Positions 45,569-54,144 of a DNA stretch of 64,000 nt are shown here, piece by piece. Location: NCBI GenBank assembly GCA_937957975.1, contig CALFFK010000047.1, positions 113,585 to 177,584 on the forward strand, in the 5' to 3' direction. Both the position numbers and the translations under genes were made by a program. The notes beneath the pieces were generated by a model. The model had not been told where the DNA came from and searched no databases. It saw only the letters and a program-made list of their open reading frames with translations. The DNA is from an uncultured Neomegalonema sp. (GTDB lineage Bacteria; Pseudomonadota; Alphaproteobacteria; Rhodobacterales; Rhodobacteraceae). Position 1 is the stretch's first letter. Each line of letters starts with the position of its first letter.

Positions 45569-46129
45569 ATGGAACTCAAACGCGGTAGCTCCAGTCACAG
45601 TGCCTATCACCTGGGCCCTGCCCTCAAGGAGGGCGAGGAACGGCGTACGCTGTCTGTGCTGGTGGATAACGAGGCGGGGGTGCTGGCCCGCGTCATCGGC
45701 CTTTTCTCCGGGCGCGGCTACAATATTGAAAGCCTCACTGTCGCCGAGACAGATCATACCGGCCATCGCTCGCGCATCACTGTGGTCACGACGGGCACTC
45801 CGATGGTGCTGGAGCAGATCAAGGCACAGGTTGACCGCATCGTCCCCGTCCACCGTGTCCGTGATCTGACCAGTGAAGGCCCAAGCGTCGAGCGGGAGCT
45901 TGCTCTCGTGAAAGTCGCCAATGTTGGCGATCACCGGGTCGAATCGCTGCGTGTAAAGGATGCCTTCCGCGCACAGGTGGTCGATGCGTCGCTGGAAAGC
46001 TTCGTTTTTGAAGTGACTGGCTCGCCAGAGAAGATCGACGCCTTCATCGATCTGATGCGTCCTCTCGGTCTTGTGGATGTCAGCCGAACGGGCGTCGCCG
46101 CGATCAGTCGCGGCCCGGAGGGCATGTAG
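45569..46129 (+). CDS. ilvH: Acetolactate synthase small (regulatory) subunit
   Basis: The 186-residue regulatory subunit starts at the ATG at 45569 (MELKRGSSSHSAYHL), 9 nt after a GGAG site. The N-terminal ACT domain (TLSVLVDNEAGVLARVIGLFSGRGYNIESLTVAETD) mediates valine feedback. The C-terminal domain includes ERELALVKV and a second ACT-like part ending VDVSRTGVAAISRG. It activates and confers valine sensitivity on IlvB. It is separated from ilvB by an unrelated secreted ORF. Confidence 0.95.
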   Translation: MELKRGSSSHSAYHLGPALKEGEERRTLSVLVDNEAGVLARVIGLFSGRGYNIESLTVAETDHTGHRSRITVVTTGTPMVLEQIKAQVDRIVPVHRVRDLTSEGPSVERELALVKVANVGDHRVESLRVKDAFRAQVVDASLESFVFEVTGSPEKIDAFIDLMRPLGLVDVSRTGVAAISRGPEGM

Positions 46130-46140
46130 TCTGGAAAAAC

Positions 46141-46230
46141 TGGCGGTGGGACAGGGATTCGAACCCTGGAGACGGTTTCCCGCCTACACACTTTCCAGGC
46201 GTGCGCCTTCGACCACTCGGCCACCCCACC
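46141..46230 (-). tRNA. tRNA-Ser(GGA)
   Basis: The 90-nt minus-strand tRNA reads from GGTGGGGTGGCCGAGTGG at 46230 to an encoded CCA at 46141. The acceptor stem GGTGGG/CCCACC, the anticodon loop CTGGAAA (anticodon GGA), a long variable arm and the T loop GGTTCGAATCC are all present. It decodes UCC/UCU. It is convergent with ilvH, 11 nt from its stop. Confidence 0.95.
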
Positions 46231-46233
46231 GTC

Positions 46234-46255
46234 GGAGGCGTCTGTACACGCCTCC
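46234..46255. repeat. Hairpin between tRNA-Ser and the Ada-like gene
   Basis: The 8-bp inverted repeat GGAGGCGT (46234-46241) / ACGCCTCC (46248-46255) has a 6-nt loop, just upstream of the tRNA 5' end and 60 nt beyond the Ada-like gene's stop. No T run follows on either strand. It may be a weak terminator for the minus-strand gene or part of tRNA processing. Confidence 0.4.
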
Positions 46256-46314
46256 GTATCGTCTCCGCAAGTGTTGTACGAGCCTCAGGTTGAGATTGTG
46301 CGAACAGTTTGCAA

Positions 46315-47172
46315 TTATCGCTCTGACTGGGCCTCTGCTGCGTCAAGACGGGCGCTTTCCCAGGCAAGCATTGCGCGCTTTACGGGCAAGCCCCAGTGGT
46401 ATCCACCCAGTTCCCCCGACTTTCGAAGCGCACGGTGACAGGGAATCAGCCATGAGACTGGATTGCGCCCCACTGCTGTCCCCGCCGCTCTCACGGCTTT
46501 CGGATTACCAATTCGTGCGGCGATGTCGGAATAGGTCGTAACGTGGCCAGAGGGAATCGCCATGAGCGCCTCCCACACCTTGACCTGAAACGGCGCACCA
46601 AGAACCGCGAGATGGACGCCGTTGCCGCCCCCTCCGAAGATTTCCAATAGCATCGCTGACGCCCGTTCGCCGCTTTCCCGATAGCGCGCGTTGGGCCAGC
46701 GCCCGCGCATGTCGGTCATTGCTGCCTCACGCCCTGTCTCTGCCGTAAAGGCAAGGCCGCAAATGCCGCGTTCTGTCCACATCACAAGGCCGTCGCCAAA
46801 GGGCGTGTCGCCATAGCCGAAGGCAATATCGAGGCCTTCGCCATGCCTTGCGAATTCCCCCGGCGTCATTGCCTCCCAACCAACGAATAGATCATGCAGA
46901 CGCCCCGGCCCCGACATGCCGGTCTCGAATGTTGTGTCGAGCAGGCTGTGCCGTTCGCGCAGCAAGGTCTTTGCGTGGCCAAGGGTCAGGTATTGCTGGT
47001 ATTTTTTCGGGCTGACACCGACCCAACGGGAAAAGAGGCGCTGGAAATGGCTGGGGCTGAGTCCAAGATGTCCGGCTACTGTGTCGAGGTTTGGTTGTTC
47101 TTCGCGGGTGGCATCTATGAAACGAATCGCTTCTGCCATGCGTGCGTAATCGTCCGGGCTTTCCTGTTCCAT
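46315..47172 (-). CDS. Ada-like AraC-HTH / O6-methylguanine-DNA methyltransferase fusion
   Basis: The 285-residue protein has an N-terminal AraC-type helix-turn-helix (about residues 15-105, LDTVAGHLGLSPSHFQRLFSRWVGVSPKKY). This is fused to a methylguanine methyltransferase whose acceptor cysteine is in WLIPCHRALR, with FQVKVWEALMAIPSGHVTTYSDIAARIG as the DNA-binding part. The Ada N-terminal zinc/phosphotriester domain is absent, so it is the short Ada form. It should repair O6-alkylguanine and may activate repair genes. It is a single gene with no alkB nearby. Confidence 0.92.
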   Translation of the reverse strand: MEQESPDDYARMAEAIRFIDATREEQPNLDTVAGHLGLSPSHFQRLFSRWVGVSPKKYQQYLTLGHAKTLLRERHSLLDTTFETGMSGPGRLHDLFVGWEAMTPGEFARHGEGLDIAFGYGDTPFGDGLVMWTERGICGLAFTAETGREAAMTDMRGRWPNARYRESGERASAMLLEIFGGGGNGVHLAVLGAPFQVKVWEALMAIPSGHVTTYSDIAARIGNPKAVRAAGTAVGRNPVSWLIPCHRALRKSGELGGYHWGLPVKRAMLAWESARLDAAEAQSER

Positions 47173-47248
47173 TGCTCGCTCCCCCTTCTCGTCACTGCGG
47201 TTTAACAGCTATGGGAAGTGAGCTTGGCGAACCACCCAATTCCTGCGG

Positions 47249-48124
47249 TCAGGTGAAGAATCGGGAAAGTGCTGCGGCGGTTTCCGCCGGGTTTTCTTCG
47301 GGTAGGAAGTGCCCTGAGTTGATTGCATCGCCCCGTAGATCACTGCACCAGTTGCGCCAGACATCGAGAGGGGTCTGCGCACTTTGCGCAATGCCGCTTG
47401 CCCCCCAAAGGACCAGGGTTGGCGCATCAATCCGCTGATTCGCATTGCGGGACGCAAGATCGTGGTCGAGATCAATTGTCGCCCCTGCACGATAATCGTC
47501 ACACATCGCCTTGAGGCGAACGGGGTCTGTAAAGTTTCGGCGGTATGTTTCCATCGCCTGTGACGAAAAACTGTCCAGCGATTGCGATTGGGTCCAGCTT
47601 TTCAGAGTCCATTCCAGCCAGAAATCCGGTGCATTGCCAATCAGGGTTTCGGGCAGGGGAGAGGGTTGGGCCAAAAATGCCCAATGATAGATTTTGAGCG
47701 CAAAGCTGCGGTCCATGCGTGCCCAGTAATCCGAGGTTGGCAGAATATCGAGAATGGCGAGGCGATTGACCCGCGCTGGGTGATCCAGCGCCATACGATA
47801 TGCAACGCGCCCGCCCCGGTCATGCCCCGCCAGATCAAAGGTCGAAAACCCCAGCGCGTCCATGGCTTCGACCAACGATATGGCCATGGCCCGCTTTGAC
47901 GCGGTCTCTACGTCTGCGGGGGCATCACTGTCGCCGTATCCGGGGAGATCGGGGATGATGAGCGTATGCGAAGCCGCCAGCGAGGTCGCAACCGGCTTCC
48001 ACATCGCACGGGTTTGCGGGAATCCGTGTAGCAGCAGGAGTGGAGGTCCGCTGCCAAACACGGATGCCGCAATAGTGCCGCCACGGGTGTTGATGTGACG
48101 GCACGTCTCGGTGTCAGAGTTCAA
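47249..48124 (-). CDS. Alpha/beta hydrolase, fluoroacetate (haloacetate) dehalogenase-like
   Basis: The 291-residue protein has the haloalkane/haloacetate dehalogenase pattern: oxyanion region HGFPQTRAMW, nucleophile D102 in AGHDRGGRVAYR, acid D126 in AILDILPTSDYW, and the catalytic His in NSGHFLPEENP. R103 and R106 match the carboxylate-binding arginines of fluoroacetate dehalogenase. KIYHWAFLAQPSPLPE (H147, W148) matches its halide pocket, as do CDDYRAGA and LVLWGASGIAQSAQTPLDVWR. Family assignment is strong; activity on C-F bonds is inference. The start overlaps the stop of the sigma-54 activator gene by 4 nt, so the two are co-translated. Confidence 0.88.
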   Translation of the reverse strand: MNSDTETCRHINTRGGTIAASVFGSGPPLLLLHGFPQTRAMWKPVATSLAASHTLIIPDLPGYGDSDAPADVETASKRAMAISLVEAMDALGFSTFDLAGHDRGGRVAYRMALDHPARVNRLAILDILPTSDYWARMDRSFALKIYHWAFLAQPSPLPETLIGNAPDFWLEWTLKSWTQSQSLDSFSSQAMETYRRNFTDPVRLKAMCDDYRAGATIDLDHDLASRNANQRIDAPTLVLWGASGIAQSAQTPLDVWRNWCSDLRGDAINSGHFLPEENPAETAAALSRFFT

Positions 48125-49560
48125 CCTGCCTCGCGCACGTCGAGGCCGAGTTCACGAACCTTGCGATAGAGCGTGGAACGCCCGATCCCAAGACGACGTG
48201 CAATCTCTGACATATGGTTGGAATACTTGCGAATCGCGAGATGGATCATATCCGCCTCCACTTCCGCAAGCGTTCTGAGATGACCCTCGGAATCGAACGG
48301 CGTCACACCGCCATTCGCCCCGCCGCCATGCAGGCCTTCGCCATCAATAATCAGGCTGTTTTCGCTTTCTTCTGCTCCGGCGATGCCGACAATCTGCGGA
48401 AAGTCGTGCAGGGTGAGTAATTCACGGTCCGAGAGAACGACAGCGCGGTACACAGCGTTTTCAAGCTGTCGCACGTTGCCTGGCCAGCGGTATCCGGTCA
48501 GCATATCGCGTGCTGATGCTTCGATGCCGCGCACCGTCTTGCCTTCTTCGGCAGCGAATTTGCGGATGAAGTAATCAATCAACTCAGGGATGTCCTCCTT
48601 GCGTTCACGCAGCGGAGGCAGGTTCAGTGGAAAGACATTGAGGCGGTAGTATAGGTCTTCGCGGAACGCGTTTTCGGAGACAAGCTGTTGCAGGTTTTTG
48701 TTTGTTGCCGAGATGAGTCGAATATCCACCTTGACCGGCTTCACGCTGCCAACGGGATCGACTTCACCTTCCTGAATGGCGCGCAGTAGTTTGACCTGCA
48801 CCTGTGGTGGCAATTCACCAACCTCATCAAGGAAGAGAGTGCCGCCATCGGCCTCCTGAAACTTGCCGATTTTTTTCGCGGTCGCTCCTGTGAACGAGCC
48901 TTTCTCATGGCCGAACAGGATTGATTCGACGAGGTTCTCCGGGATTGCACCGCAATTGACTGCAATGAACGGTTTGCCGGAGCGGTCGGACGCACCCTGA
49001 ATCGCGCGGGCCATGACCTCTTTACCTACCCCTGATTCTCCTTCGATCAGGATTGGGATATTCGACTGTGCGGCGCGCTCGGCCAGCATGATCGACTGGC
49101 GCATCACGAGGCTCTTCGCGATCAGATCGGTGAAGAGCAGCCGATTATCGGTTTTACGCGAAAGGCGTGAGATTTCGCCGGCTAGGACGTTCATTTTCAA
49201 GGAGTTTTGTATCGAGACCTGAAGCCGTTCCGGGCTGGCGGGCTTGACAATGAAGTCGTTTGCGCCTGCCTGCATGGCCTGCACGACGGTTGAAACCGAC
49301 CCATTTGCGGTTAGCACCACAATCGGCAAACCGGGTATTTCCGGGCGGATTTCCTCAAGGACCGTGATGCCACTGATACCTGGCATAACCAGGTCCAGGA
49401 GCATCAAATCAATGCTCGTACCCTTCGGTCCACGAAGAGTATCAAGAGCTTGCTTGCCATCGGAAGCGGTAATCGCGCGATAGCCTTGCGCGCTGATGAC
49501 GGATTCCAAAAGGCGGCGTTGGGCCGGATCGTCGTCTACGATGAGAACTGTCTGTGCCAT
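48121..49560 (-). CDS. NtrC-family sigma-54-dependent response regulator
   Basis: The 479-residue protein starts at the ATG at 49560 (MAQTVLIVDDDPAQRR). Domains are a receiver with phospho-acceptor D56 (LMLLDLVMPG) and Lys in FIVKPAS; the AAA+ domain with Walker A GESGVGKE, the sigma-54 contact loop GSFTGA (instead of the usual GAFTGA) and Walker B LFLDEVGEL; and a Fis-type helix-turn-helix at the end (MSEIARRLGIGRSTLYRKV). No cognate kinase is adjacent. It is co-transcribed with the dehalogenase-like gene, which it might control; that is unproven. Confidence 0.92.
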   Translation of the reverse strand: MAQTVLIVDDDPAQRRLLESVISAQGYRAITASDGKQALDTLRGPKGTSIDLMLLDLVMPGISGITVLEEIRPEIPGLPIVVLTANGSVSTVVQAMQAGANDFIVKPASPERLQVSIQNSLKMNVLAGEISRLSRKTDNRLLFTDLIAKSLVMRQSIMLAERAAQSNIPILIEGESGVGKEVMARAIQGASDRSGKPFIAVNCGAIPENLVESILFGHEKGSFTGATAKKIGKFQEADGGTLFLDEVGELPPQVQVKLLRAIQEGEVDPVGSVKPVKVDIRLISATNKNLQQLVSENAFREDLYYRLNVFPLNLPPLRERKEDIPELIDYFIRKFAAEEGKTVRGIEASARDMLTGYRWPGNVRQLENAVYRAVVLSDRELLTLHDFPQIVGIAGAEESENSLIIDGEGLHGGGANGGVTPFDSEGHLRTLAEVEADMIHLAIRKYSNHMSEIARRLGIGRSTLYRKVRELGLDVREAG

Positions 49561-50047
49561 TTTCCCTCTGGATGTAGCGTTCCGGTCATCCAAATCGCTT
49601 TTATTATGGTCAGCGCCGGATACGAATGAACCCCCGACCACGGGGCAGATAGAGTGATTAAATTCCAAAGCCATACACATCATGCCGTATTAAGTGGCCT
49701 TAAACCGATATGTTTACGGTTTTCTGGCATATCTTGCTACAACACTATGTCAATTCGACACAGCAGGGAAATAGTTAACAAAAGGTTAACGAGCGTAAGA
49801 TTCTTGACTTTCGCGTCCCGAATCGAAACGTGCCCTGACGCGCCAGTTTACACTAAAACTGTGCCTTCATTGCTACGCAGTCCTGAAAACACTACCGGAC
49901 GCTGAAATGCTTTCGGTGAAGCAATTGCACTGCGGTGCAAAACGTGACAATCATAAGGCAAGTGGGTCTATAGGGGCATCCAGTGCGCCCCACATGTCTC
50001 ACTGACGAAAAGAAATACGGTGTAACGCAAAGTTGACGGAGAGAGGG
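49561..50047. promoter_or_regulatory. Intergenic regulatory region with a consensus CtrA box
   Basis: This 487-nt gap between divergent genes contains no plausible coding frame. At 49775-49790 it reads TTAA-CAAAAGG-TTAAC, an exact match to the CtrA consensus TTAA-N7-TTAAC. A second inverted repeat, TTGCAC/GTGCAA, lies at 49925-49940. The region is visibly A+T-richer than its surroundings. The CtrA site is about 260 nt before ompA and 215 nt before the sigma-54 regulator, so either or both could respond. Confidence 0.6.
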
Positions 50048-51352
50048 ATGAAAACTCTATCCCGCATTATGACCGCCACGGCTCTCGTGAGCGTGGTCGG
50101 TTGCGGCAAACTACCCGGAGCAAGTCTTGGCGGGACGTTCTTGGTCGAGCCATTCCTCGGTGCTTCTATTCCGACGGAAGGACTCAACTTTCCTGCCCAG
50201 ACTTATAGCGCAGCCCTTGCGCGTGAATATCAATCGCTCGCACGTACTGCAGCGACAGAAGATGTAAACTGGATTGATGCTTCTGCATACATGCAGAAGG
50301 GTTATGCAGCCCTGCGTGGTGAGCAAATTCAACCGTGGGCTCCATCGGTTCTTGGCCTTTCAGGCGAAGCTGAGTCGGTTTACAAGCGTGTGGTCAATAC
50401 GATCAACACACATGCCGGACGTAACCCGGTGGCTTGTGCTCGTGCCCTCGCACTCTACGACAACTATGTTGAAGAGCTGTCAGAAGGTGCTCACTCCTGT
50501 ACTGATCCAGCCGTGATTCGTGCGGAACTGGAAAAGCAACTCAAAGCCTGTAGCTTTGCTGCGGCACCGAAGTATACCGCACCAGTACAGTTGCCACCAC
50601 CCCCACCAGCGGCTCCGGTTGTTTATGCACCACCTCAAGTGGTCGTGGCTCCTCCGCCTCCGGTAGTCGTGGCACCACCACCTCCAGTGGTTGTGGCTCC
50701 TCCACCTCCAGTGGTTGTGGCTCCGCCCGCTCCTGTTGTGCCTTTCAACGCTTGTAGTGCAGTTTCGGTTCCTGAGAACTGTACCTGTAGCGGTGAGACC
50801 GGCAATGCTGTCCTGACTTGCGAGAGGGTTGTGACCCGCGAAGTGGTTAAGGAAGTGGTGAGAACGGTCGAGGTTCCAGGACCAGAGCGTATTGTTCAGG
50901 CACCGGCTCCAGCGCCTGTGCCAGCGCCTGTGCCAGCACCGTTGCCTGCGTCAGAGCCAGTATATACTGCCCCTGCGCCAGTTCCGGCTCCACCACCAGC
51001 ACCACCTCCCGTAACTGCACCACAGAACTACACGATCTACTTCGGCTATGACCGTTACGATCTTACCGCTGAAGCACGTCAGGTGATTGATGAGGCTGTT
51101 GCGGCGTTCCGTGCCTATGCGGCTCCGTTCATGGACATCGTTGGTCACACCGATACCCGTGGTTCGAAGTCCTACAACACGCGTCTTGCCCAACGCCGCG
51201 CAGATGCGGTTGCCGGTGCAGTTTCTTCGCGTGGAGTTGACCGCAGCGCCCTGCGCGTTTCGGCCAGCAGCGAACTGGACCCCGCAGTCACGACCGGCGA
51301 CGGCGTGCGCGAGGCACTCAACCGCCGCGTTACGATCACAATCGCCCAGTAA
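50048..51352 (+). CDS. OmpA-family outer-membrane lipoprotein with proline-rich linker
   Basis: The 434-residue protein starts at the ATG at 50048, after GGAGAGAGGG. The N-terminal lipobox is VSVVGC. The N-domain to about residue 180 is unassigned. The proline-rich linker has APPPPVVV repeated several times (about 195-235), then a small Cys-bearing piece (NACSAVSVPENCTCSG), a charged REVVKEVVRTVEVPGPERIV segment and a second Pro-Ala stretch. The C-terminal OmpA/peptidoglycan-binding domain contains YFGYDRYDLTAEA, DIVGHTDTRGSKSYNTRLAQRRADAV and REALNRRVTI. It should tether the outer membrane to peptidoglycan across the periplasm. A strong terminator follows. Confidence 0.92.
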   Translation: MKTLSRIMTATALVSVVGCGKLPGASLGGTFLVEPFLGASIPTEGLNFPAQTYSAALAREYQSLARTAATEDVNWIDASAYMQKGYAALRGEQIQPWAPSVLGLSGEAESVYKRVVNTINTHAGRNPVACARALALYDNYVEELSEGAHSCTDPAVIRAELEKQLKACSFAAAPKYTAPVQLPPPPPAAPVVYAPPQVVVAPPPPVVVAPPPPVVVAPPPPVVVAPPAPVVPFNACSAVSVPENCTCSGETGNAVLTCERVVTREVVKEVVRTVEVPGPERIVQAPAPAPVPAPVPAPLPASEPVYTAPAPVPAPPPAPPPVTAPQNYTIYFGYDRYDLTAEARQVIDEAVAAFRAYAAPFMDIVGHTDTRGSKSYNTRLAQRRADAVAGAVSSRGVDRSALRVSASSELDPAVTTGDGVREALNRRVTITIAQ

Positions 51353-51380
51353 GCGATACGATCTACGCAATCGAAATGAA

Positions 51381-51407
51381 GCCGCCCCGGATTGGGGCGG
51401 CTTTTTT
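51381..51407 (+). terminator. Rho-independent terminator of the OmpA lipoprotein gene
   Basis: GCCGCCCC (51381-51388), loop GGATT and GGGGCGGC (51394-51401) are followed by six T (51402-51407), with more T shortly after. It lies 28 nt beyond the stop. Confidence 0.92.
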
Positions 51408-51562
51408 GTTTTTGATGGCTATGGGGGTTTTGTCATCCGCTAAAAAGCCCATATCCAGTGCGAGATTAATGTAAACTGCGATCCGCTTGCACCGGGGATG
51501 ATACTTCATGGCCCCATACTGATCGTATTTTAAATTCGCATTCCGCACCGACGGAGGACAGA

Positions 51563-51919
51563 ATGATCATTCCCTTACGCCCACGCCCCCTTGTACTGGC
51601 AGCCGCCCTTACGGCACTATCGTTTTCAGCATCTTCTGCTGAACCATCGCCCGCACAGATATATTCTGTTCAGGTGCAGGATGAGACCCTAAAGGAACTG
51701 GAACGCAAGGCGGATGAGCTTTCCGAGACGGCCCGCCGCACGATTCAAGAATTCATTAACCTCGTTGGCCCCATGCTGACGCGGTTCTCCCGACTCATCG
51801 AGGGTTTACCCGCGTATGACACACCGGAAATCTTGCCAAATGGCGACATCATCATTCGCCGCAGGCATGATCCGGTCATTCCCGATACCAAGGATGATGA
51901 CGGTCTGACCGACACCTGA
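51563..51919 (+). CDS. Small secreted protein upstream of pepF
   Basis: The 118-residue precursor has a signal peptide (about 1-26, VLAAALTALSFSASSA). An amphipathic helical stretch follows (LKELERKADELSETARRTIQEFINLVGPMLTRFSRLIEGL), and the tail contains YDTPEILPNGDIIIRRRHDP. I recall the ILPNGDIIIRR pattern from uncharacterised alphaproteobacterial proteins of this size. A GGAGGAC site precedes the ATG, and pepF starts 18 nt after the stop. Function is unknown; an envelope location is expected. Confidence 0.78.
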   Translation: MIIPLRPRPLVLAAALTALSFSASSAEPSPAQIYSVQVQDETLKELERKADELSETARRTIQEFINLVGPMLTRFSRLIEGLPAYDTPEILPNGDIIIRRRHDPVIPDTKDDDGLTDT

Positions 51920-51937
51920 TCCAACCTCAGAGGCTCC

Positions 51938-53764
51938 ATGACCCACGCTTCCTCTTCTCCCGCTATGGCTCCCGATGGCGCAACTTCTCCTGCTTCGGAG
52001 ACACTTGGTGTATTGCCCGTCTGGGATCTTTCCGATCTTTTCCCAAGTCCTGATTCGCCCGAACTCGAAGCTGCATTCGAGCGGGCAGAAGCAAGCGCGA
52101 CGGTGATCGCGAAGCAGCAAGGCGGTCTTGCCGACCTGAATGGAGACGGCCTGGCCGATGTCGTAGGGCAATACGAGGCGTTTTCAGAAACGCTTGGGCG
52201 AATCATGTCCTATGCAGGGCTACGATATTACGCGGATACCAGCGACGCCCTTGCCGGGAAATTCCTTGGCGATTGTCAGGCGCGGGTTACGGACATCTCC
52301 GGCAAGATCGTATTTTTCAGCCTTGAACTGAATGCCATTGAAGAAGGTGATCTGGCTGAAAAGCTCGCCACCAGCCCTGCATTGACCCGTTACAAGCCGT
52401 GGATCGACCGCTTGCGCGCGATGAAGCCGTATCAGCTTTCGGATGAACTCGAACGTTTCCTTCATGATCAGAGTGTTGTCGGATCAAGCGCGTGGGTGCG
52501 CCTCTATGATGAAACCCTCGCTGCCCTGCGCTTTGATGTTGATGGTGAGGAATTACCGCTTGAAGGCACGCTTACCCTGATGACCGACGCCGACCGGGCG
52601 AAGCGTGAGGTAGCGGCACAGGCATTGGCAAAAGTCTTCGGCGAGAATCTTGCGCTTTTCTCCCGCGTCACCAATACGCTTGCGAAAGACAAGGAAATTG
52701 ATGATCGGTGGCGTAACCTGCCAAGTGCTGATGCCAGTCGTCACCTTGCAAACCATGTCGAGGCCGAAGTCGTGGACGCGCTGCGTGAGGCTGTGACCGC
52801 CGCCTATCCGCGCCTGTCCCATCGCTACTATGCGCTCAAGGCAAAGTGGCTTGGGTTGGAAAGACTCGAATATTGGGACCGTAACGCGCCTTTGCCCGAA
52901 AAGGATGAGCGGAAGATCCCGTGGGATGAGGCGCGTGAGACTGTGCTTGAGGCATATGGCGGATTTTCCCCCGAACTGGCCGATCTTGCGAAAAAATTCT
53001 TCGATAATCCGTGGATTGATGCCCCGGTTCGCGGAGGCAAGGCATCCGGGGCTTTCGCACACCCGACCGTTGTTTCCTGCCATCCTTATGTGCTGGTCAA
53101 TTATCTCGGCAAGACGCGGGACGTGATGACCCTTGCCCATGAGCTTGGCCATGGCGTGCATCAGCTTCTTGCCGCCGGGCAAGGTGAATTGCTGTCGCAT
53201 ACGCCTCTTACATTGGCAGAAACGGCCTCGGTTTTCGGAGAAATGCTGACTTTCCAATCCCTGCTTGCCAAAGAGAGTGATCCAGGCCGCAGAAAGGCTT
53301 TGCTCGCCAGCAAGGTCGAGGACATGCTCAACACGGTGGTTCGTCAAATCGCGTTCTACGAATTTGAACGCCGTATCCATGCGGAACGCCGTGCAGGGGA
53401 GTTGACTGCTGATCGTATCGGCGAAATCTGGATGGAAGTTGCTGCCGAGAGTCTTGGTCCGGCTGTTAATCTTGCGGACGGGTACGAGACGTACTGGACC
53501 TATGTGTCCCACTTCATACATGCGCCGTTCTACGTCTACGCCTATGCCTTTGGTGATGGATTGGTGAATGCGCTTTATGCGCGCTACCGCGAAGGCGATC
53601 CGGGTTTCCAGCAGCGGTATTTTGATCTGCTACGCGCTGGAGGGGCAAAGCACCATAGTGAATTGCTGGAACCGTTTGGGTTGGATGCTGCCGATCCGGC
53701 ATTCTGGGATCAGGGGCTTTCGGTCATCGAAGGCATGATTGACGAACTTGAAGGGATGTCCTGA
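51938..53764 (+). CDS. pepF: Oligoendopeptidase F (M3 family)
   Basis: The 608-residue cytosolic zinc metallopeptidase has the HExxH motif in LAHELGHGVHQLL (first His at residue 401) and the downstream glutamate in LAETASVFGEMLTF. The N-terminal helical domain (LSDLFPSPDSPELEAAFERAE) is typical of the alphaproteobacterial group. It cleaves short peptides. It is sandwiched between a small secreted protein gene and a 46-residue gene, all on one likely transcript. Confidence 0.94.
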   Translation: MTHASSSPAMAPDGATSPASETLGVLPVWDLSDLFPSPDSPELEAAFERAEASATVIAKQQGGLADLNGDGLADVVGQYEAFSETLGRIMSYAGLRYYADTSDALAGKFLGDCQARVTDISGKIVFFSLELNAIEEGDLAEKLATSPALTRYKPWIDRLRAMKPYQLSDELERFLHDQSVVGSSAWVRLYDETLAALRFDVDGEELPLEGTLTLMTDADRAKREVAAQALAKVFGENLALFSRVTNTLAKDKEIDDRWRNLPSADASRHLANHVEAEVVDALREAVTAAYPRLSHRYYALKAKWLGLERLEYWDRNAPLPEKDERKIPWDEARETVLEAYGGFSPELADLAKKFFDNPWIDAPVRGGKASGAFAHPTVVSCHPYVLVNYLGKTRDVMTLAHELGHGVHQLLAAGQGELLSHTPLTLAETASVFGEMLTFQSLLAKESDPGRRKALLASKVEDMLNTVVRQIAFYEFERRIHAERRAGELTADRIGEIWMEVAAESLGPAVNLADGYETYWTYVSHFIHAPFYVYAYAFGDGLVNALYARYREGDPGFQQRYFDLLRAGGAKHHSELLEPFGLDAADPAFWDQGLSVIEGMIDELEGMS

Positions 53765-53768
53765 CGCG

Positions 53769-53909
53769 ATGAGCGAACCCGACCGGAAGGATGAAGAAAA
53801 GAAGCAGCGCCTGGCCGAGGCGCTGCGCGCAAACCTGCGCCGCCGCAAGGATCAGGCACGGGATCGAAGAGTGAAGCCTGATGCAGGCGCAGCAGACGAT
53901 GAAGTTTGA
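53769..53909 (+). CDS. Small basic alphaproteobacterial protein
   Basis: The 46-residue protein beginning MSEPDRKDEEKKQR starts 4 nt after the pepF stop. A central basic helix, EALRANLRRRKDQARDRR, followed by an acidic end is a pattern I have seen in many short alphaproteobacterial ORFs of this kind, with unknown function. The charge pattern suggests nucleic-acid or ribosome contact, which is inference. It is too short for most gene finders, but the position and composition support it. Confidence 0.7.
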   Translation: MSEPDRKDEEKKQRLAEALRANLRRRKDQARDRRVKPDAGAADDEV

Positions 53910-54144
53910 CGCCCCCAGGCTTGGCTTCCCTGATTTCCAGTCGCGAAATAGTAAATTTTTTATCAAAATGCGACTCAGATACTCGTCTTATGAGGGATAT
54001 ATTTTTTAATAAATCTTCTTTAAGATTATTTCGTTCCTTTTTTGTTAACTTTATTCCACCCAGAGATGTGTGGCGAATTGTGGCGTTTTTTTTGCTACTG
54101 ACACGACGTTCGACAAGTAGTGTCGATTTGTGTTGGAGAAAAAA
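53910..54144. other. A+T-rich intergenic region upstream of aqpZ
   Basis: The 235-nt gap is far richer in A and T than the rest of the window, including the run around 53946-54060 with poly-T stretches and a 6-bp stem AATCTT/AAGATT (54012-54027). No gene is seen. It could hold a silenced or regulated promoter, or mark the edge of a transferred segment containing aqpZ. Confidence 0.5.

Noticed and set aside
49725..49737. Sigma-54 promoter-like TGGCAT...TTGCT upstream of the sigma-54 regulator
   Set aside because: Only 8 nt separate GG and GC, while the -24/-12 promoter needs 10; spacing rules it out.
50600..50745. Direct repeats that could suggest a CRISPR or satellite
   Set aside because: They are in frame and encode the APPPPVVV linker of the OmpA lipoprotein; there are no spacers.
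51363..51548. Minus-strand 61-codon frame after the OmpA gene
   Set aside because: It runs through the OmpA terminator hairpin and poly-T, and shows no ribosome site or known pattern.
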